From NCBI GenBank assembly GCA_016716385.1, contig JADJWL010000027.1:132850-196849 (forward strand): a stretch of DNA of 64,000 bases, written 5' to 3'. The translations under genes were made by a program, and so were the position numbers. Positions within the stretch are counted from its first letter, which is position 1. Every line of letters starts with the position of its first letter. This DNA comes from Bryobacterales bacterium (GTDB lineage Bacteria > Acidobacteriota > Terriglobia > Bryobacterales > Bryobacteraceae). Below the pieces are notes generated by a model. That model was not told where the DNA came from, searched no databases, and saw nothing but the letters and a program-made list of their open reading frames with translations. Below are positions 56,428 through 64,000 of this stretch, piece after piece.

Positions 56428-57169
56428 TCAAGCTGCCCGGCGCATGGTGCGCCTGATCTCCAGGAACGCTTTCAGCCGCGGGGTGAGGCGCGGGGCGCGG
56501 CGGCGGGTGTTGTGGCAGCGCGTGCAGGTCGCGGGCCGGGGGCTGGATTCTTCGGCAATTGGGTTCGTTTTCGCAATTTCGGGAGTGCGCGCCGGCACTT
56601 CGGCGCCCGGCGGCTCGGGTTCGGCGACCGAAATGGGTTCGTTTTCGCACTTTTGTTGTGGCGGCATCTCGCGGCGCAGCAAGCGGAGGGAGCGGGCGAT
56701 CTGGCGCTCGACGATGGCGGCGTGCTTCTGGAGACGCTCCAGAAGCCGGCTGCCGGAGGCGTCCCCGGTCCAGGTTTCGGCCAGGACGCGGCCGGCGATC
56801 TCGTCGTGCTCGGCGGGGTCGTCGGGGGAGAGGCTGATTGCCCCAGAAGTTCTGGCACGCCTCGTTGATTTGTGTTTGCGCGATGGCGCACTCCATGCGC
56901 GCGATGCGCTGAGACAACCACAACTGCCGGGCGTAGCCGGTGACGAGGATCTCCTGGTACGCGGATTGCGGCTGAAAACCGTCGAGCAGGCCATCGAGGA
57001 GGGCCTGGAATTCGGCGGGGTCCTCGACGCCGGTGAGGACGAGATGCCGGGAGAAGAGTCCGGTGACCCCAGCATTGCGCGACGACGCGGCCTTACCTTC
57101 AGGGGTCGGGGGACCAGTGGAATGCTGCGCGTTGCGGCGGTTGGCCGCGATCTGCTTCTCGGTCGCCAT
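56428..57169 (-). pseudogene. tandem-duplicated hypothetical gene, copy 1 (frameshifted)
   Basis: Begins MATEKQIAANRRNAQHSTGP, then TPEGKAASSRNAGVTGLFSR, a family I recall as multi-copy in Solibacter-like genomes; function unknown. After residue ~113 the frame breaks: one extra base in the G-run at 56825-56829 relative to copy 2. Removing it restores DDPAEHDEIAGRVLAETW through a basic C-terminus ending LEIRRTMRRAA at 56428. Corrected length is about 246 residues, equal to corrected copy 2. The C-terminal part carries two related CENEP/AKTNP segments encoded by a 16-base repeat. AAAGGA upstream of the ATG is a ribosome site. Confidence 0.7.
56560..56575 (+). repeat. 16-base repeat TGGGTTCGTTTTCGCA (four exact copies)
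   Basis: Exact copies at 56560-56575, 56634-56649, 57615-57630 and 57690-57705, two per gene copy. On the minus strand the unit encodes the CENEP and AKTNP segments, in two different reading frames within one gene. That suggests a nucleotide-level repeat rather than a conserved protein motif. Confidence 0.75.
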
Positions 57170-57482
57170 AGGGGGAGTCCTTTCCCCTTCAGGATGGCAA
57201 GCGGGGTCAAGCGGATGGGGGCGGGGCGTGGGGGGACATCGCGTGTTTTGTGTCGGTTAGAGAATTCTGGAAAGCTGTGACCGAGGTTGGGACTGGCGTT
57301 TCAGTGGGGCGGCATCCCGGAACAGGAGACGCCATGCCACCACTTGAGTGCATTCCGTACGTTTCTCGAACCGTTTGGCGCCTCCCTGAGCATGCGGGTG
57401 CTGGCCGAGTTTCCGTCGCGCCACCTTCGAGTGTCTCGCAGATTCCGCCCGCCACGTTCGCCAACGCCTGAGCGCGCGACGT
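57170..57482. other. 313-bp spacer between tandem copies
   Basis: Contains the ribosome-site region of copy 1 and a G-rich tract (57209-57240). The remainder (57250-57470) shows no credible gene on either strand; copy 2 as given reads into it only because of its frameshift. Confidence 0.5.
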
Positions 57483-58224
57483 TCAAGCGGCCCGGCGCAT
57501 GGTGCGCCGGATCTCCAGGAACGCTTTCAGCCGTGGCGTCAGGCGCGGGGCGCGGCGGCAGGTGTTGTGGCGGCGCGTGCAGGTCGCGGGCCGGGGGCTG
57601 GATTCTTCGGCAATTGGGTTCGTTTTCGCAATTTCGGGAGTGCGCGCCGGCGCTTCTGGCGCCCGGCGGCTCGGGTTCGGCGCTCGAAATGGGTTCGTTT
57701 TCGCACTTTTGTCGTAGCGGCATCTCCTGGCGCAGCATGCGGAGGGAACGGGCGATCTGGCGCTCGACGATGGCGGCGTGCTTCTGGAGCCGCTCCAGGA
57801 TCCGGCTGCCGGAGGCGTCTTCGGTCCAGGTTTCGGCCAGGACACGGCTGGCGATCTCGTCGTGCTCGGCGGGGTCGTCGGGGAGCGGTTGGGGTCCCCA
57901 GAATTTCTGCCAAGCCTCGTCGATCTGCGACTGGGCGACCGCGAATTCCATACGGGCGATGCGCTGGCTCAGCCACAACTGCCGGGCGTAGCGGGTGACG
58001 AGGATTTGCTGATGGGCGGTTTGCGGCTGGAAGTCCTCCAACAGGCCGTCAAGGAGCGCCTTGAATTCGGCCGGGTCTTCGACGCCGGTCAGGACGAGAT
58101 GCCGGGAGAAGAGTCCGGCGACGGCGGCATTGCGCGACGACGCGGCCTTGCCTTCAGGGGTGCGCGGACCAGTGGAATGCTGCGCGTTACGGCGGTTGGC
58201 CGCGATCTGCGTTTCGGTTGCCAT
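57483..58224 (-). pseudogene. tandem-duplicated hypothetical gene, copy 2 (frameshifted)
   Basis: Paralogue of copy 1, starting MATETQIAANRRNAQHSTGP, with nearly the same sequence throughout. It is intact where copy 1 breaks, but has one extra T near 57659 (cgcTTCTGGCG against cACTTCGGCG in copy 1), shifting the frame after EPISSAEPEPPGA. Correcting it restores PARTPEIAKTNPIAEE and the LEIRRTMRRAA end at 57483. As given, translation runs on to 57301 through non-homologous sequence. Predicted helical N-terminal half (QLWLSQRIARMEFAVAQSQI) and a basic tail. Role unknown; no catalytic motif recognised. Confidence 0.7.
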
Positions 58225-58594
58225 GGGGGAGTCCTTTCGCTTTCAGGATGGCAGGGCGGGTCAAGCGAACGGGCGTGTCTGCTTCGGGGAGAGTTTTTAT
58301 TTTGTTGATGTTAGAGGATTTCTTGAACGTGTGATCGTCAGTCAGGTCCGGAGCGCTCTTCCCTCATGGCAGCGGGTCGATCCGGATCAGCGGCTGAAGT
58401 CCACAGGCGCGCAGCCACTGAGCCCGAAGGTCCTCCCGGTGCAGAGAGTCTCGAAAGCGATCCGCGCCGCTTGATGACGATGCCGTAGGTGAGGCTGATT
58501 CAGGCATTGACCGGTGGCAGGATCGCGCGGGCCTCCCCAGACGCCCGCTCCGTGTGCCGCTCGCGCATTGCTTCGACAGCGGTACGCTAAGAGT
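58225..58594. other. intergenic region before the second HicBA pair
   Basis: The first ~110 bases resemble the upstream part of copy 1. The segment 58365-58510 could encode, on the minus strand, a short tail (DSLHREDLRAQWLRACGLQP) that looks like the remains of a gene, but I cannot name it. TACGCT at 58583-58588 is a candidate -10 for HicB. Confidence 0.35.
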
Positions 58595-58810
58595 ATGCGC
58601 AACGAGTTTACGGCGATTGTCGAACAGGATGGCCCATGGCACATTGCGTATTGTGCTGAAGTCCCTGGAGCGAACGGTCAGGGCGCAACGCGCGAAGAGT
58701 GCCTCGAGAATCTCAAGGAGGCGATCGCTTTGATCCTGGCGCACCGGCGCGAGGAATCGTTCCGCTCTTTGCCTCCCGAGGCTCACCAAGAGCTCGTTGT
58801 GGTCGGATGA
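58595..58810 (+). CDS. HicB-like antitoxin (second pair)
   Basis: 71 residues: MRNEFTAIVEQDGPWHIAYC, EVPGANGQGATREECLENLK, EAIALILAHRREES. This is the HicB fold, with the P-G-x-x-G-Q-G variant typical of the UPF0150 subgroup. TACGCT ends six bases before the ATG. Overlaps the following toxin gene as ATGA. Different in sequence from the first HicB at 42866, so not a recent copy. Confidence 0.85.
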   Translation: MRNEFTAIVEQDGPWHIAYCAEVPGANGQGATREECLENLKEAIALILAHRREESFRSLPPEAHQELVVVG

Positions 58811-58998
58811 AGCGCGAGGCGTTGCTACGGCACCTCCGACGCTGCGGTTGTGTCGTTCGAAGGGAAGGCAAGGAGCACTCCCTTTGGGAGAACCCGCAAA
58901 CGGGGCACGCCGAAGCGGTTCCCAGGCACGTCGAAATTTCCAATCTCTTGGCCAAGAGGATTTGCCGCAAGCTTTCTGTTGACGATCCTCCGGGTTAG
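58807..58998 (+). CDS. HicA-like toxin (second pair)
   Basis: 63 residues: MKREALLRHLRRCGCVVRRE, GKEHSLWENPQTGHAEAVPR, HVEISNLLAKRICRKL. The catalytic His is in GKEHSLW, the variant of GSHH seen in the UPF0150-associated HicA group. Complete in length for the family. Confidence 0.84.
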   Translation: MKREALLRHLRRCGCVVRREGKEHSLWENPQTGHAEAVPRHVEISNLLAKRICRKLSVDDPPG

Positions 58999-59261
58999 CA
59001 GGGTACCGGGAGGGTCGAGATGAATCCGGGCGGTGCGGGGCTGGAGCCGCCGCCGGATTGGCTCGCTGCCGGTGACTGGGCAGGCCCCTCCGCGTCCGAG
59101 AGGAGATCCACTTCCGAGATGCGGCTGACCTGGAGGTGCGCCGGACCACGCGCGATAAGGCTTGTCGGGACACCGGATTTCGTCACGAACCTGGGGGTGA
59201 AGCTGGAGTGGAGCGTGCCGCAGCGGAAGCGAAGATCGGATTGCACTGAGCGCGCCCGCGC

Positions 59262-59345
59262 TGGGGCGGGGCGGGTTGCGCGGGCGGGATCACGTGGTAT
59301 GAGATGTATTCATACACGCAGTCCGGGCGCATGGCCGAAGCGCCC
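59262..59345 (+). pseudogene. Rhs/YD-repeat remnant
   Basis: Read in the right frame this gives ITWYEMYSYTQSGRMAEA, an Rhs core repeat (YEMxYxxSGRMT-like). It closely matches nucleotides 63900-63975 near the window end (GGGTTGCG..CGGGATCAC..GGTATGAGATG, then ACACGCAGTCCGGGCG). An isolated fragment with no flanking Rhs sequence. Confidence 0.55.
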
Positions 59346-59487
59346 TGCCCGATTACTTTTCGACGAAAGTCATCATTTTCCCCTCTTTCAAGACAGGACG
59401 CTGGCAACGGACGCAATACCGCTTCCTTAACGGTCGCGGCTCGGAGCCCCGGTTCGGCGCTTCCCGAGATGTAAACGAACCAGCAAG

Positions 59488-59602
59488 GTCGTGGCATTTT
59501 TCCCCAAGCGGCCAGTGCGTGCCGCGAACGCTGCACCGTGTAACGCAATCCAGGACTCTAAGGGGTTCAGCGTAGTCGGATTCCGATTTGCGTTCGACAA
59601 CG
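59488..59602 (+). pseudogene. possible formylglycine-generating-enzyme-like C-terminal fragment
   Basis: Across a one-base shift in the T-run at 59497-59501 the reading RSWHF joins FPKRPVRAANAAPCNAIQDS, then KGFSVVGFRFAFD. This resembles the RGGSW...R-A-x-R...GFR ending of the sulfatase-modifying-factor family. Nothing upstream completes the domain. Tentative. Confidence 0.3.
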
Positions 59603-60109
59603 CTCATGCGCGTAAGCCAAAGAAACGGCAGATCCGGATTGTTCCGGAATCGGAACAGGCCTGGACTCAATACGATCAAGAGGTTGGAAAACAAGGCGGC
59701 TGTAAACTCCTCATTCCACATACCTTCCGAAAGCAGCCACAATCCAGTGCGACAGAGTTGCTGGAACCGAACGGAACAGACGCCGCCAAGCGGATTGGCG
59801 AAGAGGCTATGGCCTCTGGAATGAATTCCTTAGCAACACGTAACCGGACGGCAGCCAATGCCGTTCCGAAACCTGGGAATGTTTCGGTCTCTCGATCCAG
59901 GCACCCGGGTAAATCCCCTAGGCGCTCTACTCACCTGAGAACATGCACGGGAGAGCTATAGTTGCCTTGTTTCCTGGAACATGGGGCCTTTTCCTCGCAA
60001 TGATCAGTTTTTTTGCTTGATTCCGAGACGGAACCAGATTACGCTGAGGCATCCGGTGGATCAACCGGATGGAATCTTCAGCCATTAGGTCGTTGGAGGG
60101 CTTGCCTCG

Positions 60110-60568
60110 ATGCGTTTCTTTTGCGCGTTTTTGCTGATGTGTGTGTCGTTTCCGGCTGTCGCTCAAGTCGCGGCGGCCACACCGAGCGCCGCCTCCCGAA
60201 GCAAAGTTCCGCTCCGGCACCGTCATGAACGGCTTCTGGTGGTAGTCCCCATGGTTGGACAGGGGACCGCCGAAGACCCGCGACGCCCGGCGTTCGTTCC
60301 GGCCCCACCGCGGCCGGGCGATGCCGTGGCGGAGCGCACGGACCTGGCGGGGATTCTCGGATTTACGGCCATCGTGAGCGACGACGGGCGGTTCGCCCTG
60401 GTGGAGTTCGTCGCGGAAGACCCGGAGGCGTTCCGGGCGATCCGGACGGATGCGCGCGTGGTGAAGGCCTTCGAGGTCGGCAAGGCGAGGCGCGAGGACA
60501 TCGAAACCGAGTTCCGCAAACACCGGAAGGATTTCGAGCTCGACCGCATGGGGGTGAGCCTGCCATGA
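60110..60568 (+). CDS. small secreted hypothetical protein upstream of the Rhs-like gene
   Basis: 152 residues with a clear signal peptide (FFCAFLLMCVSFPAVAQ). The middle is Pro/Arg-rich; the C-terminal half (ILGFTAIVSDDGRFALVEFV, EDPEAFRAIRTDARVVKAF) looks globular, and charged residues dominate the end. No family recognised. GGAGGG ~9 bases before the ATG supports the start. Its stop overlaps the Rhs-like start (ATGA), so the two are probably co-translated; it may be a partner or export factor, which is inference. Confidence 0.7.
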   Translation: MRFFCAFLLMCVSFPAVAQVAAATPSAASRSKVPLRHRHERLLVVVPMVGQGTAEDPRRPAFVPAPPRPGDAVAERTDLAGILGFTAIVSDDGRFALVEFVAEDPEAFRAIRTDARVVKAFEVGKARREDIETEFRKHRKDFELDRMGVSLP

Positions 60569-63500
60569 CAAACCGGCGCATCTTTCGCCCTCTTGCGGCA
60601 GCCGCCCTGCTCCTCCCGGGCGTTCTGCTGGCCGCGTATTCGTACTACTACGTAGACAACTTCGGCGGCGGGATCAATACAAACGATTGGTTCCACAACG
60701 GCTCCGCCACTATCTACTGGCCGAATGGACTCCAGGGCACCGGCACGCTGGTTTCGAAGGCGGCCGTGCCGGATGGCACCGACGAGTATGAGATCAACAC
60801 AACGCTCTACCCGCAGGCATCCGAGGCGCGGCATGGTTCCACCACCTGCACCGGGCCAGCAACAACGCCGAGGTGCAGACCAGCACGGGCCAGTACTTGC
60901 TGGTGTCGCTCCAGACAGTCGTGGGGGTGAACGGGTGCTCCGGCACGCTCGCGGCGTACCGGAAAGACGGCGGCGGTCTGTGGCTGCTGGGATCGACCGT
61001 GGCGATGTGCGGTGAGGAGATGACGATGCGATCGTTCACCCTGAACCAGGGCGGGACGGTCCACCTAATCGTGTACATCAACGACCAATACTCGCTCCAC
61101 GTCACGACGAGTTCCATGCCCGGAGGCAAGCCGGGCGTCGCGGTCGGAGGAGTGTGGGGGACGGCCAGGATGCACATGGCCCGGCTCGGACCCAAGGACC
61201 GCATCGCCCCCAACGCCGTGGGCGCCGGGAACATGTACACGGGCGAGTTCCCCACACAGATCGATCTGCAGTGGACGCCGCCGCCCGACGATGTCAACGG
61301 CATCGGGACGTGGAGCTACAAGATCTACAGGGATGGGGTGGAGGTGGGGCACACCTCAGAACCGTTCTTCAGCTTCCAAGGACTCTCGCCGGGCGTGACG
61401 TATCAGCTCAACGTGGTGCCGATCGACTGGCACCACAACTGGGGAGGCGGTTCGCTCATTCTGAGGACGACTCCGGTGACGCCGTTCAGCCCGCAGTTCA
61501 AGACCCTCCCGGCACGGAGCGGAATCCGGCCGACCGGGGCCTATTGGGGCGCCGGCGGCGAGCAAATCGACATGCTGAGCGGCAATCTGAACTTCACCTT
61601 GCCGATCGTGACGGCGCAGGCGCGGGGAGGGTGGTCGAAGACCTTCGCGCTGTCCTACAACTCCCAGGTGTGGCGGAAGGCGCGACGGATCGTTTTTTGT
61701 CATGGGATCCCTTGCGGCATCCACCGAACCGGACGCCGGCACACGGTATCCGACGCTGATCCAGGATACGAATGGGAACCAGATCCGGGTGCGTTATCAT
61801 CCCGGTAAGTGGGTGGCGCTGGAGAACACCTCGGCGCGCATCAAGGAGATCGAAGACGTGCGGGCGCAACAGGGATTCGGGGGCGTGTGGCGCAGCTACA
61901 CGTTCACCTACAACGCAGATCCGACGCCGCACCTGACCCAGATCCAGTCCACGATATCGAGCGGGGAGAACTATACATTCGCGTACTCGGGGCCAAACCT
62001 TCGATCACCGTTCTCACCAGTCCCCTATGGAACGACGACGCTGCTGAACTCGGTGACGAGCCAGACGGGGCTCGCGCACGCGTTCCTCTATACGGCGGCG
62101 ACGGGCGAGCTGACGCGGGTGACGCTGCCGTTCGGGGGGCAGTTGCGGTGGGACTACCGGTCGTTCACCTTCGGCGGGAACCGTACCATTCGCGAAGTGC
62201 AGACGCGCTATTTGCGGCCGTCGGCCGGGGCGAGGAACTGACGTATCCGTTCGTCCGTTCCGATGGAGACGACGCCGTCCCCAGTCGCGCACCTGGACCG
62301 TGATCGACGATCCGTCCGGGCCGCAAGCGGTGTGGTACTTCCACACGACGCTCGACTGGCGCAAAGGACTGCTGTCCTCGAGCGAAGCAGGCGGCCGGGT
62401 GGGCGCCGGGTCTGCAATTCCTCGCATGGGTGGACGCAGAACAGCCACCAGGATCCTACATGGCTCCAGTCTTGTGACCATCGGCATCCGGCACGCTGCA
62501 GCAGAAGCAGTCCAAGACCGGAACAGGACGAGGACGGGCGGGAACGGGCGCTGACCAAGGTGAATGACTGGGGGAACCTGGTCGACGCCGACGCGGACCT
62601 ACTACTACGCGTACATTTCGAGACGATTCCGACACGTGCGCAGATGTCGAAACCGGGCTGACGAGGGCGGGAGTCTGGCAAGGGCGGCTCGCACATCGCG
62701 CTGGTGGCGTACTTCTATGATAAATTGCTACCCGGATGTCCCTGTTTCCGCGGCACCCTACCGAAGTATCTGAACGCGGACCGCGGCAGCACGACTCGAG
62801 GTCGGCACAGGGTTCAGCTACCGGGGCAATGCGACCAAGACGGCGACGCCGCCGACGGACGGTGTACCCTGGGTTATGACATCGCGGGGACGTGATCCGG
62901 AGTCGAAGACGCCACGGCTCAGGTGGTGACCGAGACCACCGGCCTAGACGAACTATTCGGTGCCCGCCCGGATGACGGCGAACGGCGACGCGACGAGGAC
63001 TCGGTGGTGTCAACGGGAACCTGGAAGGGCGCACGTTCCGGACCCGAACCGGGTGGGACGGGTCGATGAGCTACGATTTCTCTGGGGGCGGCCCGGCGGA
63101 AAGCCACCCGCACGACGGTGCCGGGGTACGGCAGACGGGTTCAGCCACAGCTCCTCGCCGATGGACGGTGACCGGACCTCGCGGGGCCGTTGGACGAAGC
63201 CGACCTCGACGGGTGGGACGGATGACAAGGTGGAACAGGGCGAGGGCGGTACGACGAAGTCGATTGTGGAGACGGAGTACGTGGTGTGCGCGTGCTCGCC
63301 GGTGGGGAAGGTGTGGCGGGTATCGCAGCCGCGGGCGCCTGGGGGCACGGTGTACTGGACGACGTACACGTATGATGAGCTGGGGCGGGTGTTGACTGTG
63401 GCGCTGCCGGCCGGGGACGGCACGACGACCCGCGAGCTATCGGGAACGAGACCACCGTGACGGACCCGGCGGGAAGTGGAAAAGGCACGTGACCGATGTT

Positions 63501-64000
63501 TGGGCACCCGGGTGAAGGTCGCGGAGCCGAACCCGGCCGGCGGGAATGTCTGACGACCTACTCCTACGACGTGCGACAGTTAACGCAAGTGCGATGCCGC
63601 GTCCGCGAGGCACAGGTGCGAGTTCAGGTTCAACACGACCACGGGGCGGCTGGCAGTCGGTGGAGAACCCGGAGAGCGGGACGACGAGCTATACGTACAA
63701 GCAACAACCTGGTGGCGCGAAGACGGACGCCAAGGGGCAGCAGGTGCAGTACAGCTACGACGGCCACCAGAGGCTGGTGCAAGTGCGGCGGTACGCGGGC
63801 GGGTCGGAGCGGCTGTGCGAGCGGGTCGATTTCTCCTACGACACCAACCCGTACGACGGCGGGTATACGGCGCATGGCTGGGGCCGGCGGACGGCGGCGC
63901 GGTGGGGCGGCACGGGTTGCGTCGGCGGGATCACGGGGTATGAGATGGTTTTCTCCGTACACGCAGTCCGGGCGGATGACCTAAGCGCCGGCTGCGGCTG
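60565..64000 (+). pseudogene. secreted Rhs/YD-repeat protein, multiply frameshifted, runs off the window
   Basis: Starts MTNRRIFRPLAAAALLLPGV (signal peptide), then a beta-rich N-terminal domain (YVDNFGGGINTNDWF). A fibronectin III-like domain (QIDLQWTPPPDDVNGIGTWS, LSPGVTYQLNVVPIDW) covers ~61240-61480. The Rhs entry motif DMLSGNLNFTLPIVTAQARG and YD-type repeats follow (YTYDELGRVLTVALP at ~63360, RVDFSYDTNPYDGGYTAHGW near 63830). Continuity needs frame changes near 60832, in the T-run 61691-61696, near 62230 and repeatedly to the end. Either a decaying gene or poor sequence at a contig end. Full-length relatives are large secreted or surface proteins, often with C-terminal toxins. Confidence 0.65.

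Larger units (their letters stand above)
56428..58330. repeat. ~1055-bp direct tandem duplication
   Basis: Corresponding points in the two gene copies lie 1055 bases apart (ATGs at 57169 and 58224; repeat elements at 56560 and 57615). Similarity extends upstream of both ATGs (GGGGGAGTCCTTTC, CTTTCAGGATGGCA) and into a GTTAGAG segment about 100 bases further. The outer end is approximate. Confidence 0.75.
58999..60109. other. 1.1-kb region of gene fragments, no intact gene seen
   Basis: Holds an Rhs-like remnant (59262-59345) and a possible sulfatase-modifying-factor-like C-terminus (59488-59602). A minus-strand open stretch ends in YCVRCQRPVLKEGKMMTFVE (59353-59420) and could be a zinc-binding protein tail. 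59610-60090 shows no recognisable coding signal, apart from GGAGGG at 60095-60100 serving the next gene. Confidence 0.45.

Noticed and set aside
56411..58224. Tandem genes as an insertion sequence or transposase pair
   Set aside because: No catalytic triad, no terminal inverted repeats and no target duplication seen; the simplest reading is a direct gene duplication.

Overview
The window is a high-GC (roughly two thirds by eye), gene-dense bacterial chromosome segment. The gene complement suggests an Acidobacteriota genome of the Bryobacterales/Solibacter type: many secreted S9, M16, M20 and M23 peptidases, a PVC-type CxxCH protein, twin-arginine Gfo/Idh oxidoreductases, and the 'MATE-QIAANRRNAQHSTGPRTPEGKAASSRNA' family. 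This placement is inference from recall; no marker search was run. No rRNA, tRNA, CRISPR array or insertion sequence was seen.

1-4058 (minus strand): a compact operon of gamma-carbonic anhydrase, hisS, aspS and mdh (mdh is cut by the window edge). 4147-19341 (plus strand): S9 peptidase, M23 peptidase, heptose adenylyltransferase, mfd, Ppx/GppA, CHAD, SurA-like PPIase, OB/HD 3'-5' exonuclease, a BlaI-type repressor and a large CxxCH lipoprotein. 19338-30555: mixed housekeeping genes, including an orphan flagellar hook gene, an acyl-CoA synthetase/GNAT fusion, rarA and a TrmH-family methyltransferase.

30619-42809 is the highlight: a nine-gene, mostly overlapping plus-strand operon. Order: Rrf2-type Fe-S regulator; FAD/NAD(P)/2x[4Fe-4S] oxidoreductase; Rieske protein; fused cytochrome b; seven-haem cytochrome c; twin-arginine molybdopterin alpha subunit; four-cluster Fe-S beta subunit; haem-b lipoprotein gamma subunit; TorD-type chaperone. 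Alpha and beta look like the periplasmic nitrite oxidoreductase (Nxr) clade of Nitrospira, Nitrospina and anammox bacteria. In alpha, an Asp (D69) sits in the FS0 cluster motif. The cluster could link nitrite/nitrate chemistry through cytochrome c, a bc-type complex and quinone to NAD(P)H, in either direction. A consensus promoter with an inverted repeat over its -10 precedes it. Alpha and beta each carry one single-base homopolymer indel in this sequence.

42866-55627: a HicBA pair, a paired M16 protease operon, MFS transporter, polysaccharide deacetylase, sulfatase, topA, Gfo/Idh oxidoreductase, D-aminoacylase-type amidohydrolase and a class D beta-lactamase. 55749-64000 is an accessory region: VapBC, a tandem duplication of an unknown gene with a different frameshift in each copy, a second HicBA pair, about 1.1 kb of gene fragments, and a secreted Rhs/YD-repeat protein broken by many frameshifts that runs off the window.

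A second window-wide signal is regulatory. At many gene starts a TANNNT hexamer ends only 6-10 bases before the start codon, which suggests leaderless transcription.
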